A DNA stretch of 64,000 bases, taken from Brachypodium distachyon. Taxonomy: Eukaryota > Streptophyta > Magnoliopsida > Poales > Poaceae. Shown in pieces: positions 1 to 12,487 of the stretch (position 1 is its first letter; each line of letters begins with the position of its first letter). The stretch spans positions 5,105,501 through 5,169,500 of the forward strand of contig NC_016131.3 in assembly GCF_000005505.3 (NCBI RefSeq). The letters are read 5' to 3'. Under the pieces are notes generated by a model, which saw only the letters and a list, made by a program, of their open reading frames with translations, did not search any database and was not told where the DNA came from. Both the position numbers and the translations under genes were made by a program.

Positions 1-2810
1 TTTTATTGCGAGGAAGAGGAGGAGTCATGGGGTTTCATGGCCGGCAACAGTGCTGCAGCCCAGAAACATCAAACATGGAGTAGTAGTACTATTTTTTTCT
101 CCCAGGGAAGCAACAGTGCAGCTCAGACCACATGCTCTCGATCGATCTCGTATGCACAGTTTGTCTGATCAGAGGAGAGATGGGCGCCCCCATAATAAAT
201 ATCTGAGAACTCTCTATGAATGCCACATAGTCATGCTACACCATTTATGTTGTTATTGCTAGCAGGTTTGCCTGCGTGACGTAGGAGATCGGTCGAGTTT
301 GCCGTGCATGAGAACAAGGCATGGAAGGCTCTGCCGGGCCCCGGGAGCTGTCCACGGGATCGATTAGACAAGTCATGAGGGGCATCTCCGTCCTCCATGA
401 ACGTGATGGCCATATGTGTTCGATCCATCGCGGACGAAGAAGCCGGAAGAAAGTGGCAAAAGATTTGAGTATCCGATACGCACGTCACCTCGTATATGCT
501 TCTGGAATGCATGGCTAAAGGTGCGTGCGCCGTGAACAACCGTTTTCCAAGGAACGTACGTGTAAGTTTTTTTTGGCTGCGATTCACTGCTGCTTATTCT
601 CCGTACGTCTGGCTCCTCTGAGAAATACCAATGTCAATTTAATTAGGACATCTACAAGAACATCCGTTCCCAACCTATTCAAAACCGGAACGGGAATTTT
701 GTAAGCGCATAGGACCAGCGCCGCCATCGAACCAAAAAAACCAATTGAACTGATCGGTTTTTTTTTACCCTTTGTTAGATTTATTTTTGCATGGAAATGC
801 TGAGATAACTTTGGAAGCAAAAGAAGACGATGCTATCTGTAGCTTTTCCTGTCGATGATTCAGTCTATCTAATTTTTAGGTGAATTCTTATTCATATTTC
901 CTTGCGACTTACATTTTTATCTGTTTATTACAGCATTTATGAACAAAAATGTATTATTGTATATCTAAAAAATAGACAGTGAATGAAAACCTGAACCGAG
1001 AGCCTCATTAGTTTGATCACCAGTCTGGTTTTTAGGACACCCACGATAATAGGATCAGTATTGACTCTTAATGTCATTTATAGTTTGTGTTTTGAACTGA
1101 CTCTATATAATTTGTTAGCATAAAGGTGATGTTGTACGATGTTGAAAAGGTTAGCTCTTAGTCGGTTCTTGACCTTAAAAGTCTAATTCTTCTCGAAATT
1201 TGGTTCTGTTCTTTCTAATTTTTTCCACGTCAACAACTCCTTAATAAGAATCAATTAAGAACTATCCTTTGCTGATGCCCTTGCTAGTTCTACGAAGCAA
1301 AGAGATACAAAGATGATTGGACATTTGGTATTTTTTTTGGCAGACGTAATAACTAATGCAAAGATATACAAAATAACATTTGAGAATTGTCCGTGTCCGT
1401 CTGCCGATAGATTTTTTTTATCCTAGACGATACATGCTGCTAAGTACGCACGCGTTTATTAGTTCCGCATGACGGTTCTTTGATTTGCAAACAAACTGAT
1501 CTCCACGTGGTACCTTTCCCAAATTCCATAGGCCATAGCTGGGTCCTGGGCTGGGGGGCCTTATCTGTGTCTTGCTTTTCACTCCAGCAAATTAAGCATG
1601 TTTGGCAGAGTAGCTCGCGCCTTTCTCAGGCGTCAGTCTACGCGTGCAAACTCGGCGTCCTTTCGGTCCCACGTCCACGCGACCACCCGGCCTGCAGCTC
1701 ACCCCGGTACCTGTTACACCCACATTACTCACCGCGTAAAACTTTGTGAGATCGATGGGTGTCACGTCGTACTTACGCCGCTGGTCGACTCGGAACTCGA
1801 ACAATGAAATTAAACTCGATCGACAGCTCTTCCTGCGAAATTCAGGCAAACTGATACACGTCAGTCACGATCGGCGGAGTGCTACGGCCGGGTAGACGTA
1901 CGTACGCCGGCCAGCTTTATCTGGCCTGCCACTACACTTGCTGCACAAGCGAACAGGTGTGCTAGCAAAGCTAGCTACTCCTAGGAGCAAACAAGTAAAA
2001 GTAGAGTACTTATTTTATAGGACGCCGAACGATCACGAGAGTAGATAAGAACATCCAATAGCCCGAGAGTACTTGCGACGAAGACACAGTACTACCAGCT
2101 GCAATGCAGGGGGCTCAGAGCGGCAAAAACAAAGTCCAACGGAAGGAAGGAAGATCGAACGAGAAAAAAAAAACTTTGTCCAAACTCGGTGCATGCATGA
2201 TACGTGACGACAGATGCGTGATCGATCCTTTGTTGTGTGCACTGGCAATCTGGCATGCATGCATCTACTGCATGCACCGGTTTAGTTTTATATGTAAACG
2301 GATTTTAACTAAGTTGTTTGCCCTATCGCATCTATTGCCCAGCAGTTGCAGCTGCCGCTGCCATGCGTTCCCATATATGGCCTGGCACAGCACGAAACAG
2401 GCAAAAGTGGCTCACAGGAAACCAACAACCTAGCGACCGATCGAAGTACGTATAGTACTGGTACTACAAAATGTATGTGCAACTCCATGAGCTTGTCTTT
2501 TCTGTTGTGCATCGGTGCATATATATGACCTGTGTGTGTACAATTACATGCACATAGCCACATAGGGGCTGTTTGCTTTGGCGTTAGCCGTAGGGCAGCT
2601 AGGCAGCTGCAAAGGGCTAGCTGCTTGCTTCATGCTGGGGCGGGTGCATGCGAGCAGCAGCAGCAGCTGGTTGCATTTAAAGTTGGCTGGCCGTGGCTCT
2701 GACCCTGGTCCGGCCGCCTCTCTGGTTTTCCGTTGTCCCTTGGCTCGACGAGTAGATGGGCACGGCGCACGCACAAGATCCAAACAAAATCTAAGGTGGA
2801 TTTGCATGCG

Positions 2811-2832
2811 TGAGAGAGAGATAGAGAGAGAC
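2811..2832. repeat. GA-rich microsatellite
   Basis: Short run of GA dinucleotides interrupted by one T. It resembles the GA tracts common in plant promoters and 5' leaders, but no gene start follows it. Confidence 0.6.
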
Positions 2833-3148
2833 CAGAAAGCACGGGGAAGAGAAGTACTGCGAGGGGGGACCCGGCCGGCCTGAGATAGCAACTATACGTG
2901 ACTGCAGAGCAGCTGTTGGATTTTTTTTTTCTTTTCCACAACTATCTCCCTAGCCGCTGTAGGAGTTGGGATTCTCCCTCTCTCTCATGCTTTGCTTTGT
3001 TGTTTGCACCGTACGTCTTTCTGTTTCCTGTCAAACAACACAAGTTTTGCTTTGCTTCTTATTCCGCCATTCCAAACCTACCACTACAATAACAAGCTAC
3101 AAAAAATAATAGCACATCCATCTACTTGACCTCTTCAGTAACATTTTA

Positions 3149-3173
3149 CTCCTCCTCCTCCTGCTGCTGCTGC
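3149..3173. repeat. Compound CTC/CTG trinucleotide microsatellite
   Basis: Four CTC-type units are followed directly by four CTG-type units. It lies in non-coding sequence. Confidence 0.75.
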
Positions 3174-6100
3174 TACGTATACGTGCTAAAAAAAAGAGAG
3201 TTGGCTAACGATCACTTGCATGCATGCACAACCATGATCTGATTGATCAAAGAGAGTGATCTGACCACATTCTCTCTCTTTCCACCAAAGTCTAAACGCT
3301 TAGGCCCACCTGCACGATCTGCTATGCACCTATGCCCCCACACGTGCTACAGTAGAAGCACACCATTAAAGTGTTCCATTAAAAGCAGCTTACCTCCCTT
3401 CTGTTCTGCCCCTCTTGCCTGCCAAAACATGTCTCTAGTGCCCTCGTTTACACAGCTTAAATTAAAAACCAGCACCGGCCAAGTCAGTCTCGGCCTCCGT
3501 CTGCATGCCATGAGGGGTCGCCGTCTCCTCGACCTGCTCTCCCCTGCCCCTCTTCTCTGATTAATTTCAGATCAGCACACTGCACGTACGTACTAGTATG
3601 GTCCAATTAGCGGGTCTTTGATTACGTCGCAAGTTGCCCAGCTTGGGCGTCCTTTTATGTACATTCTCAGCTGGCTCCATTATCTAGCTTGGCCTGGTGA
3701 TCTCGATCTGGTCGTCGTCCATGGTGCCCGTGGTCCATATATATGTGTGCGGCAGGACGCAGGTTTGTCTTGATACATATGTTTGGTTGCTGCACGAGGT
3801 GCGAACTGGGCTCGATCACTTCGATCGACGTACTACGAGTGCGTGCCAAGGTACTGGTGCAGTAGTGCTGCCATCGGCGGCATGTGAATGAATTCGCTGG
3901 AAGAGCTACGAGAGCTTCCATCAAGGATAAAACTGAAGCACTGAACCTGCAAAAATACTGTACGACGTCGCTAACAGGCCGGGCAACTGCAGGTAAACTA
4001 CTTGCCGTGCTACTTACGGTGCTGAACGTCGGGCGTACCCGCTGTCTGATCTGATCGCACAGGTGCTAATTAATAACACGGCCGCACAGCACAACCGATA
4101 TATCATCGATCGATCCTCGTGTTTCAGCAATCAGTAGATCACGCTTTACCCAAATCATGTCAAAGCATATACTAATATAGGATAGGATAGTAGTATATCC
4201 CTGTAGCTTGACGCCACCGAGGTATCCATGCCGACACCGGCGTGGCTCAGCTGAAACACTACTTGAAGAAGAAGAACGAGGCCGGTCAGGTCAGCGGCTG
4301 ACGAACTCACGAACCGACGGATGTTTTACACGAAAGGCCATACCAAAGCTAGCTCCTCCTCGTGCCACACAGGCACGCAGGGGCAACAACGGCATGGGCT
4401 CGATCGCTTGCGTACGTCGCGTCACGGCGTTGTGTGGGGGCTTTGCATGCATGCCTCCACATTCTCCGCCCCGGCGGCCCCCCTCCTGCCTGCCGCAGTC
4501 CATCAGCCAGCCATGCGCCCATGCCCGATTAAAGCTAAGCTAGCTCCATAGACGGCGAGCAATGGCAACGACGACGGACGAAGCATGCCGCGGCAGCTTT
4601 GAATTGCTGCAAAAAGTTGCTCAAACCCCAGGCTCTCTCTCTCGGGGCCCTCCTCCGGCAGTCCGGGCTCCTGTGCCCAAGCCTGAAAACAGCCCCCGCT
4701 TTGGTTCCCCACCGTGTCGTGCCCTTTCCTCTTTCGCTTTCCCTTTTTTGTTCGTTTTTTCTCCCGTTTTCACTTCTTGTGCAGGCGTCGCGTAGCGTTT
4801 GCCTTCCCGTCCCCAAGTTGCCAACAAGATTGACCGGTTCCTATGCCACTAGAGCGTGTTCGGCAGCATCCCTTGCTTTAGAGTTTACGACCTCGGCGAT
4901 TTAGTTTCTGAGTCTGGGTTAAGAGCTGGGAAATTTTGGATCAGAGATTCCAAAGCTGATTTGATGGCAGTTCCATTTTACCTACTGAATTGAATTGTGT
5001 GCGTGCATGGCTGGATGCCAATGCAGAGTGGCGCACTCTGCTAAAGCTGCGTGCACTGTTCATTCATGTACCGAAGGAAATGTAGTACTACAGTGTGTTG
5101 CCGTGCACACGCTGCTGATCTACCCGGCGGCGGACAAGACGGCTATGTACGTCCTCCTCCACGTTTTTCGTCATGGAGAGAGAAACAAAATTTAGTGCTA
5201 GCACAATTTGTAAGCACGAAACTTGTTTTTTTATATATGTAATTTTCATGGAATCTATAGAAATCAACAGATACGTGTATGTTTTCCCTTGCAACATTCA
5301 GTAAGCCGATGAAAGACTTTTTGTTTCATCATAGGGGAAAAGTCTATTTTTATAATCTAGAAAAGGAAAAATCAATCAGAAAATGTAAAAGTCGGAGAAA
5401 ATGATTGGTACTTCTCTGTTATTTTCTGGCTTCTGCACAAATCGTTATTAAAAAAAATCTAGTGGCACAATTGCAAACTTCCCGATGCGTCCTTTTTATT
5501 TTCTGTACATTTTCCAAAAGTTCTCCGAATTTTCTCTTTATTTTTTCCCAAGTAAGAAGAGCAATCCAATTTTCTGACTTAAATGATCAGTGCGGACGTG
5601 TTTATGCGCGCTTGTGTCAGCTTTCACGGCTGCTCGGATTGTTGTTTTTCGTGAAGGACACTCCTATTTACGGAGTACTTCAATCTACTAATAATACACC
5701 CATCCAAACTGGGCGATCACTGCACACACCCGACTTAACCAGAGCTAACCGTTGAAGGAACGCAATTTCCTAAACCTATAAGGCTGAAGCTCGAAAAGAG
5801 AATTCGAAGAATCAAAGCAACAATAGTAAAAAAAAAACACAAGCCCTCCTTGAATTCAGGTCATGTCTCCGGCAAAAGAAGCTTTGGCAGGCACCGGATT
5901 ACACGGCAGGAGAAAGACTCGTAGAACATCTCAAAAACCGGCAAGTCGAGCAGAGCCTCGCATCAATCGGAAGCGCTCGCACCGCTGTCCCCTTCTTCCA
6001 TCACAAGTTCTTCGATCGCTACCCGAAATTGCCATTTCCATCAAGCATCCATCACGTACGCCTGCCCTATCTCTATCCGTTCCATCCATCTTATCCCGTC

Positions 6101-6176
6101 CACATCAAAATTGGGATATTAATAAGGGAGATGTACTGTACTCCGTCTGTAGGCAGGAGAGATGGGGAGGGTCGCT

Positions 6177-6199
6177 TTCTTTCTTTCTTTCTTTCTTTC
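6177..6199. repeat. CTTT tetranucleotide microsatellite
   Basis: About six consecutive CTTT units in intergenic DNA, a likely length-polymorphic marker. Confidence 0.8.
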
Positions 6200-6527
6200 G
6201 CCCGTCTTCTCCAATCCTCTTGCATGGCGATGCATGCACGCATCTATCACGACGAGCTAGGCTAGCTCCTGCTAGAGCGACATGGAATGACAGGAAGGGG
6301 TCAGCTCACGCACTCCTCAGTCGCCGAAACCCCCTCCTCTGGCTTCCTTCCGTGGGGCCTTCACGAGCCTACAAAAAGTCCTACCCGATCCATACTAGTG
6401 CTCGCTAGGGCACAGGTACTGGCTTCTACTTCTGGTAGTACTAGTACCATCTTGTCACGCACAGCTTTGCACAACAAACAAAGTGAAGACCCCCTTCTCA
6501 AAAAATCGTGTGAAGGATGGCTGGGGG

Positions 6528-7560
6528 TAAAGAAAAACACTCCCTGGCTCCCTGCCGTGTCAAACAAAACCAAACAGAAAGACTGAAAACGAGAAACCAG
6601 TCTGTAATCCGCAGCTAGTTGCACCTCACACTTCATGGGTGGTATTTCTAATTTCCCAAAAGAGAATGGAACAATTCATGGATGTAGGTTAGGATGTATG
6701 ATGTATCTTATGAATCCCCAAATTTCATCCAGAAATATGATTATTTGTAGCCCACTAAAACGATATATAAAAACCTCTGTTCATAAATAGATGCTATAAT
6801 AGAATTCTCGTATAGTTTTGTGGTAGCACAAACTCTTTGAAAACTTGATCAAGTTTACAGGAAAGTGTGCTAGTATCTACAATATTAAATAAATATACTA
6901 CCAAGATATATATTACAGCTGATTTAGTAAAATTAATTTAATTAGAGCTGAAGAAGTTAGTAGATTTTCTATACGTTTGATAAAACTTTAAAAGTTTAAC
7001 TAACAACAAGACGACATAAGTTGTACCCATGATATTTTGCATTTTTCTGAAAACTCGAAAGGGAAGTGCATAATCCGCAGCTAGTTGCACCTCGCAAAAC
7101 CAAACGGAAAGACTCGAAAGGGAAAACTTTAAAAGCAAAGAAAACACTCCCTGGCGTCTCAAACAAAACCAAACGGAAAGACTTAAAACGGGAAACTAGT
7201 CTATAATCCGCAACTAGTTGGACCTCACACTTGATGTGCGGTATTTCTAAGTTCCCCAAATTTCATGGATGTAGGTTATGATATATCTTAGGAATCCCCA
7301 AATTTCATCTAGAAATATGACTATTTGTAGTCAAAGAAAAATGATATATAAAAAGTTTGTTCCTAAATATGCGATGTTACAGCTTGTTGAAACACAAACT
7401 TCTTAAAATTAAATCAAGTTTATAGAAAGGTATACTGGTACCTACAATATCAAATAAGTATACTATGCACATATATCATGACGGATTTAATGAAATTAAT
7501 TTAGTGTTGTTGATGTTAGTACATTTTTCTACAGATTTGATCAAACTTCACTACCTCCGA
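6528..7560. repeat. Direct duplication of about 606-bp period, with a short partial third copy
   Basis: The segment at about 6528-7000 recurs at about 7133-7545 in the same orientation. Shared landmarks are 'aaccaaac.gaaagact', 'aatccgcagctagttg', 'ggtatttctaa', 'tttcatccagaaatatga' and 'gatatataaaaa'. A short extra copy of the first landmarks lies at about 7070-7135 between them. The copies have diverged by substitutions and small indels, so the duplication is old. No coding capacity was seen. It may be a remnant of an unidentified transposon. Confidence 0.75.
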
Positions 7561-7886
7561 TCCATAAAAAGTGTCGTACACTTAATACAAAATGCGTACT
7601 ACTCACCTAGTACAAAATGTTTCTTTTTATCATTCTTTTTCACATAGCACATATCGTTCTTTTAGATGGAATTTTGTAGGTGCACAAGATCAACTTAAGT
7701 TAATCCATGATGTTCTGCAATTTTTCTGAAAATTCTATCTACTGGCTAGAATTTTTACGTCTGTAACATGGGAGGTGCAATATAGGGCAAGTAACTAGGT
7801 ATGGAAAATCCGCATTCGGCACGAACCCTTATCTACTACTCCTTTCGTTCCAAAATAAGTGTCGATGATTTGGTACAAAATTGTTA
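7551..7886. mobile_element. Stowaway-like MITE ends (fragments)
   Basis: 'ctacctccgatccataaaaagtgtc' at about 7551 (quoted in part: ctacctccgatccat) and 'ctcctttcgttccaaaataag' at about 7842 (quoted in part: ctcctttcgttccaaaat) resemble the ctccctccgt-type terminal repeats of grass Stowaway elements. I did not find matching right ends with TA duplications, so these are probably truncated copies. Confidence 0.45.
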
Positions 7887-8488
7887 GAAGGAGCAGGTGG
7901 TTTTTACAACTACGATTCAAATTTATATATGAATGTCCATTTGCACTCCGTTCCACAGTAAAATTTCCAATGAACTATAGTTGAGGAAAGGTGAGTGAAC
8001 AGGAATATTCTTCCTACATTTCTCTAGGGCCTAATCTTCCTGTAGTCTGCACCTCAACCAGAACAAAAGGCCCGGGAAACCTTTGTGGGCTTTTTGGCAA
8101 CTTAAAACCTAAATTTTTGCAACCACACTGCTGCTCTCCGATTTTCAATCACCACACAACTCACCACACAACAAATCAGATGTGTAGATAATAAGTATAG
8201 GCTTCCAAGGAATCGAAGATTATAACTAAGGATCACGTACCAGATACTACTGGTGGCAATATACTACAGTTCAGTCTAAACTCACGGGCTCGGAATAGAC
8301 AAATATTTGTCTACACATCCGACTAAATCGTGACAGGGCAGCTGCAAGAACCAAATAAATAGCTACGTAGTACGAAACAAAACATTTTAAATAACCATGC
8401 ACCGAATATGTGAAACCAAGAAGAAATATAAAATATCTGTCACAAGAAAAACAATAACAGCAGTAACAAAGAATTTAATACGGCCCGG
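7887..8488. other. Intergenic, nothing recognised
   Basis: AT-rich sequence between a MITE fragment and the putative last exon of the RNA-binding-protein gene. It probably includes that gene's 3' flank. No domain-bearing frame was seen. Confidence 0.5.
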
Positions 8489-8655
8489 TCAATTGCCGGT
8501 TGTTTGTACTCCATGTACAGAAGGTTGAAAAGGAACGAGGGTAAGTGGAGCAATTCCAGGGATATATTCTGTCATCGGATTCTTCACAGTTGCTTGAGTT
8601 TCCAGATAACATGTTTGCTGTCCAACGTTACAATGTTGTAATAGTAGCCTGGTCA
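8489..8655 (-). CDS. Possible terminal exon of the two-RRM gene
   Basis: On the minus strand, a pyrimidine-rich acceptor ending TGTGCAG opens a frame of 54 codons that ends at a TGA (8489-8491). It encodes a hydrophobic, proline-containing tail including IPGIAPLTLVPFQP. The composition looks protein-like and suits the C-terminus of the Y/N/Q/P-rich protein upstream. The exon needs one nucleotide from the preceding exon, while the last confident exon (ending 10469) is in phase 0. At least one exon is therefore unaccounted for between them, or this exon is not coding. Transcript data would decide. Confidence 0.35.
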
Positions 8656-10468
8656 CTGCACAGATAAAATTTAGATGAATAGAATTATCAGGACAGAGCC
8701 AACAGGAGACGAGTAATTGTAATCAATAAATATTAATTGCCTGCTCAAGCGTGGCAAACCAAAGAGCACTAAGGAGATAAGGTGCAGTCCATTTCCTTGT
8801 TGGGGAACATCATTGTTGCTCCGAATACCAGGCAATGAATGATTGCATTGAAAATAAAAAATAACCACAGCAAAGGAATATAACTGACAAGCATGCCGGC
8901 TTATGTTCAGAATTCAGATTCTGACTACAAAAGAGTATTGATCAACAAATAACTATCAGATCGGCATGAACTTCCATCCTGTTAGGAGAAACCGGACTGT
9001 CTGACCATTGCAAAAGTTAAACTAACAGTTCATGGCATTCATCAACGATGTATTAATAGTCAGCATGCACGTGTAACACATGCCTCTGCCAATCAGAATG
9101 CAAAGTAGAATAATACATCCATTACTATTATTAATACTTCAATCCTCACACAACTGACATGCAGGACTTAACCACCCCTAAAACAACCAATTTACCGGTG
9201 GGGGGAAGGAAAAAACTAAAACAACCTGCTTTTAGGTGAGTATACAACATTACCAGTGGGTAGCTCGATTTGTTCCGTACATGATCTCATTCTTTTGCAT
9301 GGAGTTTTGCTACTGAGTTAGTGCATTCATGTCAAACTCATTTTGAACGTGAACTATGGATTAGTAGGAACTCGGGGTTTTATTCTGAAATAAGTGGTGC
9401 AGTACAATAATATTATTAAAAACATCGATGTTTGTTGATGTGTTCATGTCATGAACTCTGTTGTGTGCTGTACATATTACGCTGCAGCTTAGTCTATGAA
9501 TGATGCACTAGGAGAAGACATGGCCAAGTCTGTGAATGCAGGACCCAAGGGAAGACATGACAAGTTATGCATGCCCCAGGAGAAGATGCATCAAAGTCGG
9601 TGATTACATGCACTAGGACAAGACGCAAGAAAGTCAGTCTGCATTGAGTTGTTTGTTCATTTTCTGGAGCCTATCAGGAAGAATCATTTTCATCATTACC
9701 TCCAACCAAATCAGGACTATTAACTACTCGCAGGAAAAACTTAGATTTTGACTGTTGGATCGGTGGTTAGAGCCGAGGTCCAAATGATGTGGCTGGAAAC
9801 AAGTTGTTATTGGTTGCGGGACCGATCAGAAAGTATTTGGGACACGTTTTGGGTGTGGATAAGAAAGCATAGGCTGTTACTTTTTATAGAAGTGTATAAA
9901 TAAATTTAAAAGGATAGAAACAGCATTTTATCCATCCCATGTGGCCATGTCAATATAAACAGGTCAAACCTTCACTGAATGTACCGCTAGCGCTAAATGA
10001 TTGCTCCATTTGCACTTGAAGAATAATTAAAAATAGGAGCGATCGCAAGATTATGGAATAATATAAGTGTTTAAATCCTTTTTGTGCATCTTGTTGTAAA
10101 TTACTTCACAGTCAAATAGTGGGGTATAATTAAAAGAACAACTGAGGTGTCTAATCATCAGCAGATTGACTACTTCAGCATTGAGACATCTTAATTATAG
10201 TTATTTAACAAGACATCTTAATTAGTACTAAATGCTAACAAAAGACTGCTGAACAATCTGAAAATAAAGGTTATACTATCTACTTTGTGCTCTTGAATAT
10301 AGAGATGAAAAGGCTAGTCATATACCATAAGTAAGCAGTACCGTTGTAGTAATCAAGACAACTCGGAATAAAGGAGTCAGTACTATAGTGCTCAGGATAC
10401 TAAAGATTTAGAACATTCGACACAAATAGGAGGAAAAGTCATGTCAAAAGACAACAAGGAGCTCTTAC
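8656..10468 (-). other. Probable intron or 3' part of the two-RRM gene, with local imperfect repeats
   Basis: AT-rich sequence downstream of a strong donor (TTG|GTAAGAG at 10468). It contains imperfect repeats near 9500-9620 built around 'agaagac' and 'catgcac'. I could not identify a middle exon with the right phase. Confidence 0.45.
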
Positions 10469-12276
10469 CAATAAGGTCGTAGACACCGAGTCTGAAGGTT
10501 CTTGTTTGGAAGTATTGGTTCTGGGGCTGTCAACTTCTTGCTGATTTGTCATGACTTGATTAGTTTTGCTTTCACTTCCAGTATCCACACTGTAAACACC
10601 ATTGAGATTTGTACCCACATAATCATATGCAGAAGGTGCTCTATAACCTCTGTATATCGAACCACCTTGCCTTGCCACCATGGGAGCACCTGTGTTAGGC
10701 ATGTAGCCATATTCTCCAGTTGCAAATGGTGGATACATGTAAGGAACCATGTAATGGTTTTGGTTAGTAACGATATAATGCAGATTCTGTGGAGGGTACA
10801 CTCCATAGCTGTAAGAAGGACTGTTTCCAGCCCAGTTCATCGGACTATTCTGCTGACTATGATGGTAGTAGCTGTGATCCTTTGGAATTGCAACCTTGGT
10901 TTCCACTTTTGTTCCATTCAAGTCATGATATGAATTCTCCAGAACCTTCAGCATAGAATCCTCTGAGTCAAACGTAATAAAACCAAAGCCCCTCGACTTA
11001 TGAGTAAGTCCATCACAGATCACAACAACATCATTTATTGCGCCAAACTTCCCAAAATAACTTTTGAGGTCCTCCTTGGTAATATTACCTCGTAGCCCAC
11101 CAATAAAGACTTTGTTTGGATCACAGCTCCTACTGCCATAACCAGCATATCCAGCATTTGTGTTGCTAGAAGATTGATTGTACCATCCTGGACTCTGATT
11201 TTGATTGTATTGGTAGAAAGATTGCTCAGTTTGATATCGCGGCTTCACTCTCGCTCTCTTCACATCAACCTATCCAAATACATCATCAACAACATAGACG
11301 TAGTTCAGATGTGTGGCTAAGAAACAATTTTTGCAACAAAACAGATGGTGCACAGAATGGTAAAATTGTGTTGGACTGGAGCAGAGTTGTGCAGAAGACA
11401 CATCAAGCAAGCTCTGCAGAACACGCAACCACACAATGTAGCAAAAAAGGAATATAATTCAACTGATTTATGACAATAAAGAAACTCATTTTCTAGGAGG
11501 CTAAGAGGAAAAATAAAAACATGTGAAAACCCTAAAACACCCCAAGATCTAAAGAAGCTTCACATTGCACAGAATAAATACTGTGGCAAATTCTTTTTTC
11601 TAACCACAAGCAGCTACCATAAATTCTTCTCAGGACCTTCAGATGCTCGAGGAATCACTGGAAGTCAGAAATTTTGTAATCTCGTTTAAACCGGTGGTAC
11701 AACTTACTATACACACCCACTGTCCTAGGATAAATCAAAGCAGCACGATTACAAATTATCTACAGAATTTGTATCTTAATTCTTAAGAGGAATTAGAGGA
11801 AGTACCAAAGCCTAGAGAATTGAATTGCCCCAATTCAATTTGATGGTAAACCGCATTAACAGGAAACGAATGTAATCTGGTCACCTCACACCAACCATGA
11901 GCAATTAGATTAACTAGGAAAAAGGTACATTCAATCGCACGCCCCTAAACTTTCAAGCAGTCCGATTTCTCAATGTAAGTGCAACAGTCATGATTCAATC
12001 CAGCGGGTTCTGTGAAATCGAAAGAAGGGAGGTTTTTCTCACAGTGCGGCCGCCGAAGACGTGGTTGGCCTTCTCCTTATCCTCGAGCGCGGCACGCGGG
12101 CCTTCGTCGTCGGCGAACTCCACGAACGCGAAGCCACGGGGATACCCGGTGTCCCGGTGACGGACGACACGGGCGCACAGCACTTCGCCGTAGCGGGCAA
12201 AGTGTTCCTTCAGTTCCTCCTCGTGCGCCGACGGCGGGAGCCCGCCGACGTACAGTTTCCGCATCTCCAACGCCAT
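10469..12276 (-). CDS. Two-RRM RNA-binding protein, hnRNP A/B or Musashi-like
   Basis: Two exons are clear: 12276-12043 (78 codons, ATG at 12276, ends before GTGAG) and 11269-10469 (267 codons, acceptor GATAG, donor GTAAGA). Both junctions are phase 0. RRM1 has RNP2 LYVGGL (residues 8-13) and RNP1 RGFAFVEF (47-54). Its last strand is completed across the intron by VDVKRA, which confirms the splice. RRM2 has VFIGGL (132-137) and RGFGFITF (171-178). The rest is a Tyr/Asn/Gln/Pro-rich, probably disordered tail. Such proteins bind single-stranded RNA in the nucleus or cytoplasm and act in mRNA processing or stability; the target is unknown. The start is the first ATG before RRM1, although the frame is open upstream. 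The 3' end is unresolved. Confidence 0.85.
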
Positions 12277-12372
12277 CGCCACCCCACTTAGTCGAGCCGC
12301 CGGCGATGGGCAACGGGACACAGACTCGTTAGGATGGAAAAGAAAAACGGCGAAGAAACGGGCTGAAAACAA

Positions 12373-12382
12373 GGTTAGGGTT
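12373..12382 (-). promoter_or_regulatory. Telo-box-like motif near the 5' end of the two-RRM gene
   Basis: Minus-strand AACCCTAACC lies about 100 bases upstream of the start codon. AACCCTA motifs are common at 5' ends of plant genes for the translation and RNA machinery. The role here is inferred from position only. Confidence 0.45.
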
Positions 12383-12400
12383 GTTTGGTGGGTTCTCGGG

Positions 12401-12487
12401 GTGGGCTTGCTCTTTCAAGGAGCTGGGGAAGAGGACGGGCCTGTGGGGTGGGCTTGCTCTTTTAAGGAGCTGGGGAAGAGGACGGGC
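12401..12487. repeat. 47-bp tandem duplication
   Basis: A unit starting gtgggcttgctcttt (12401-12440) repeats from 12448 to 12487 with one substitution. It lies just upstream of the two-RRM gene's leader. Confidence 0.85.

Larger units (their letters stand above)
1..6527. other. Intergenic region, no supported gene
   Basis: I found no convincing coding region on either strand. The open frames are short, lack recognisable domains and overlap each other on both strands. The stretch holds many palindromic hexamers such as tgcatgca, a GA-rich tract near 2811-2832, a CTC/CTG microsatellite at 3149-3173 and a CTTT microsatellite at 6177-6199. No RNA gene was recognised. Confidence 0.6.

Noticed and set aside
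5863..6408. 181-codon plus frame starting MSPAKEAL
   Set aside because: No recognisable domain, it spans a CTTT microsatellite, and several overlapping frames of similar length exist.
6541..6561. Sequence resembling miR160 (ctccctggctccctgcc...)
   Set aside because: The 3' half does not match the mature miRNA, and I saw no complementary arm within about 300 bases to form a precursor hairpin.
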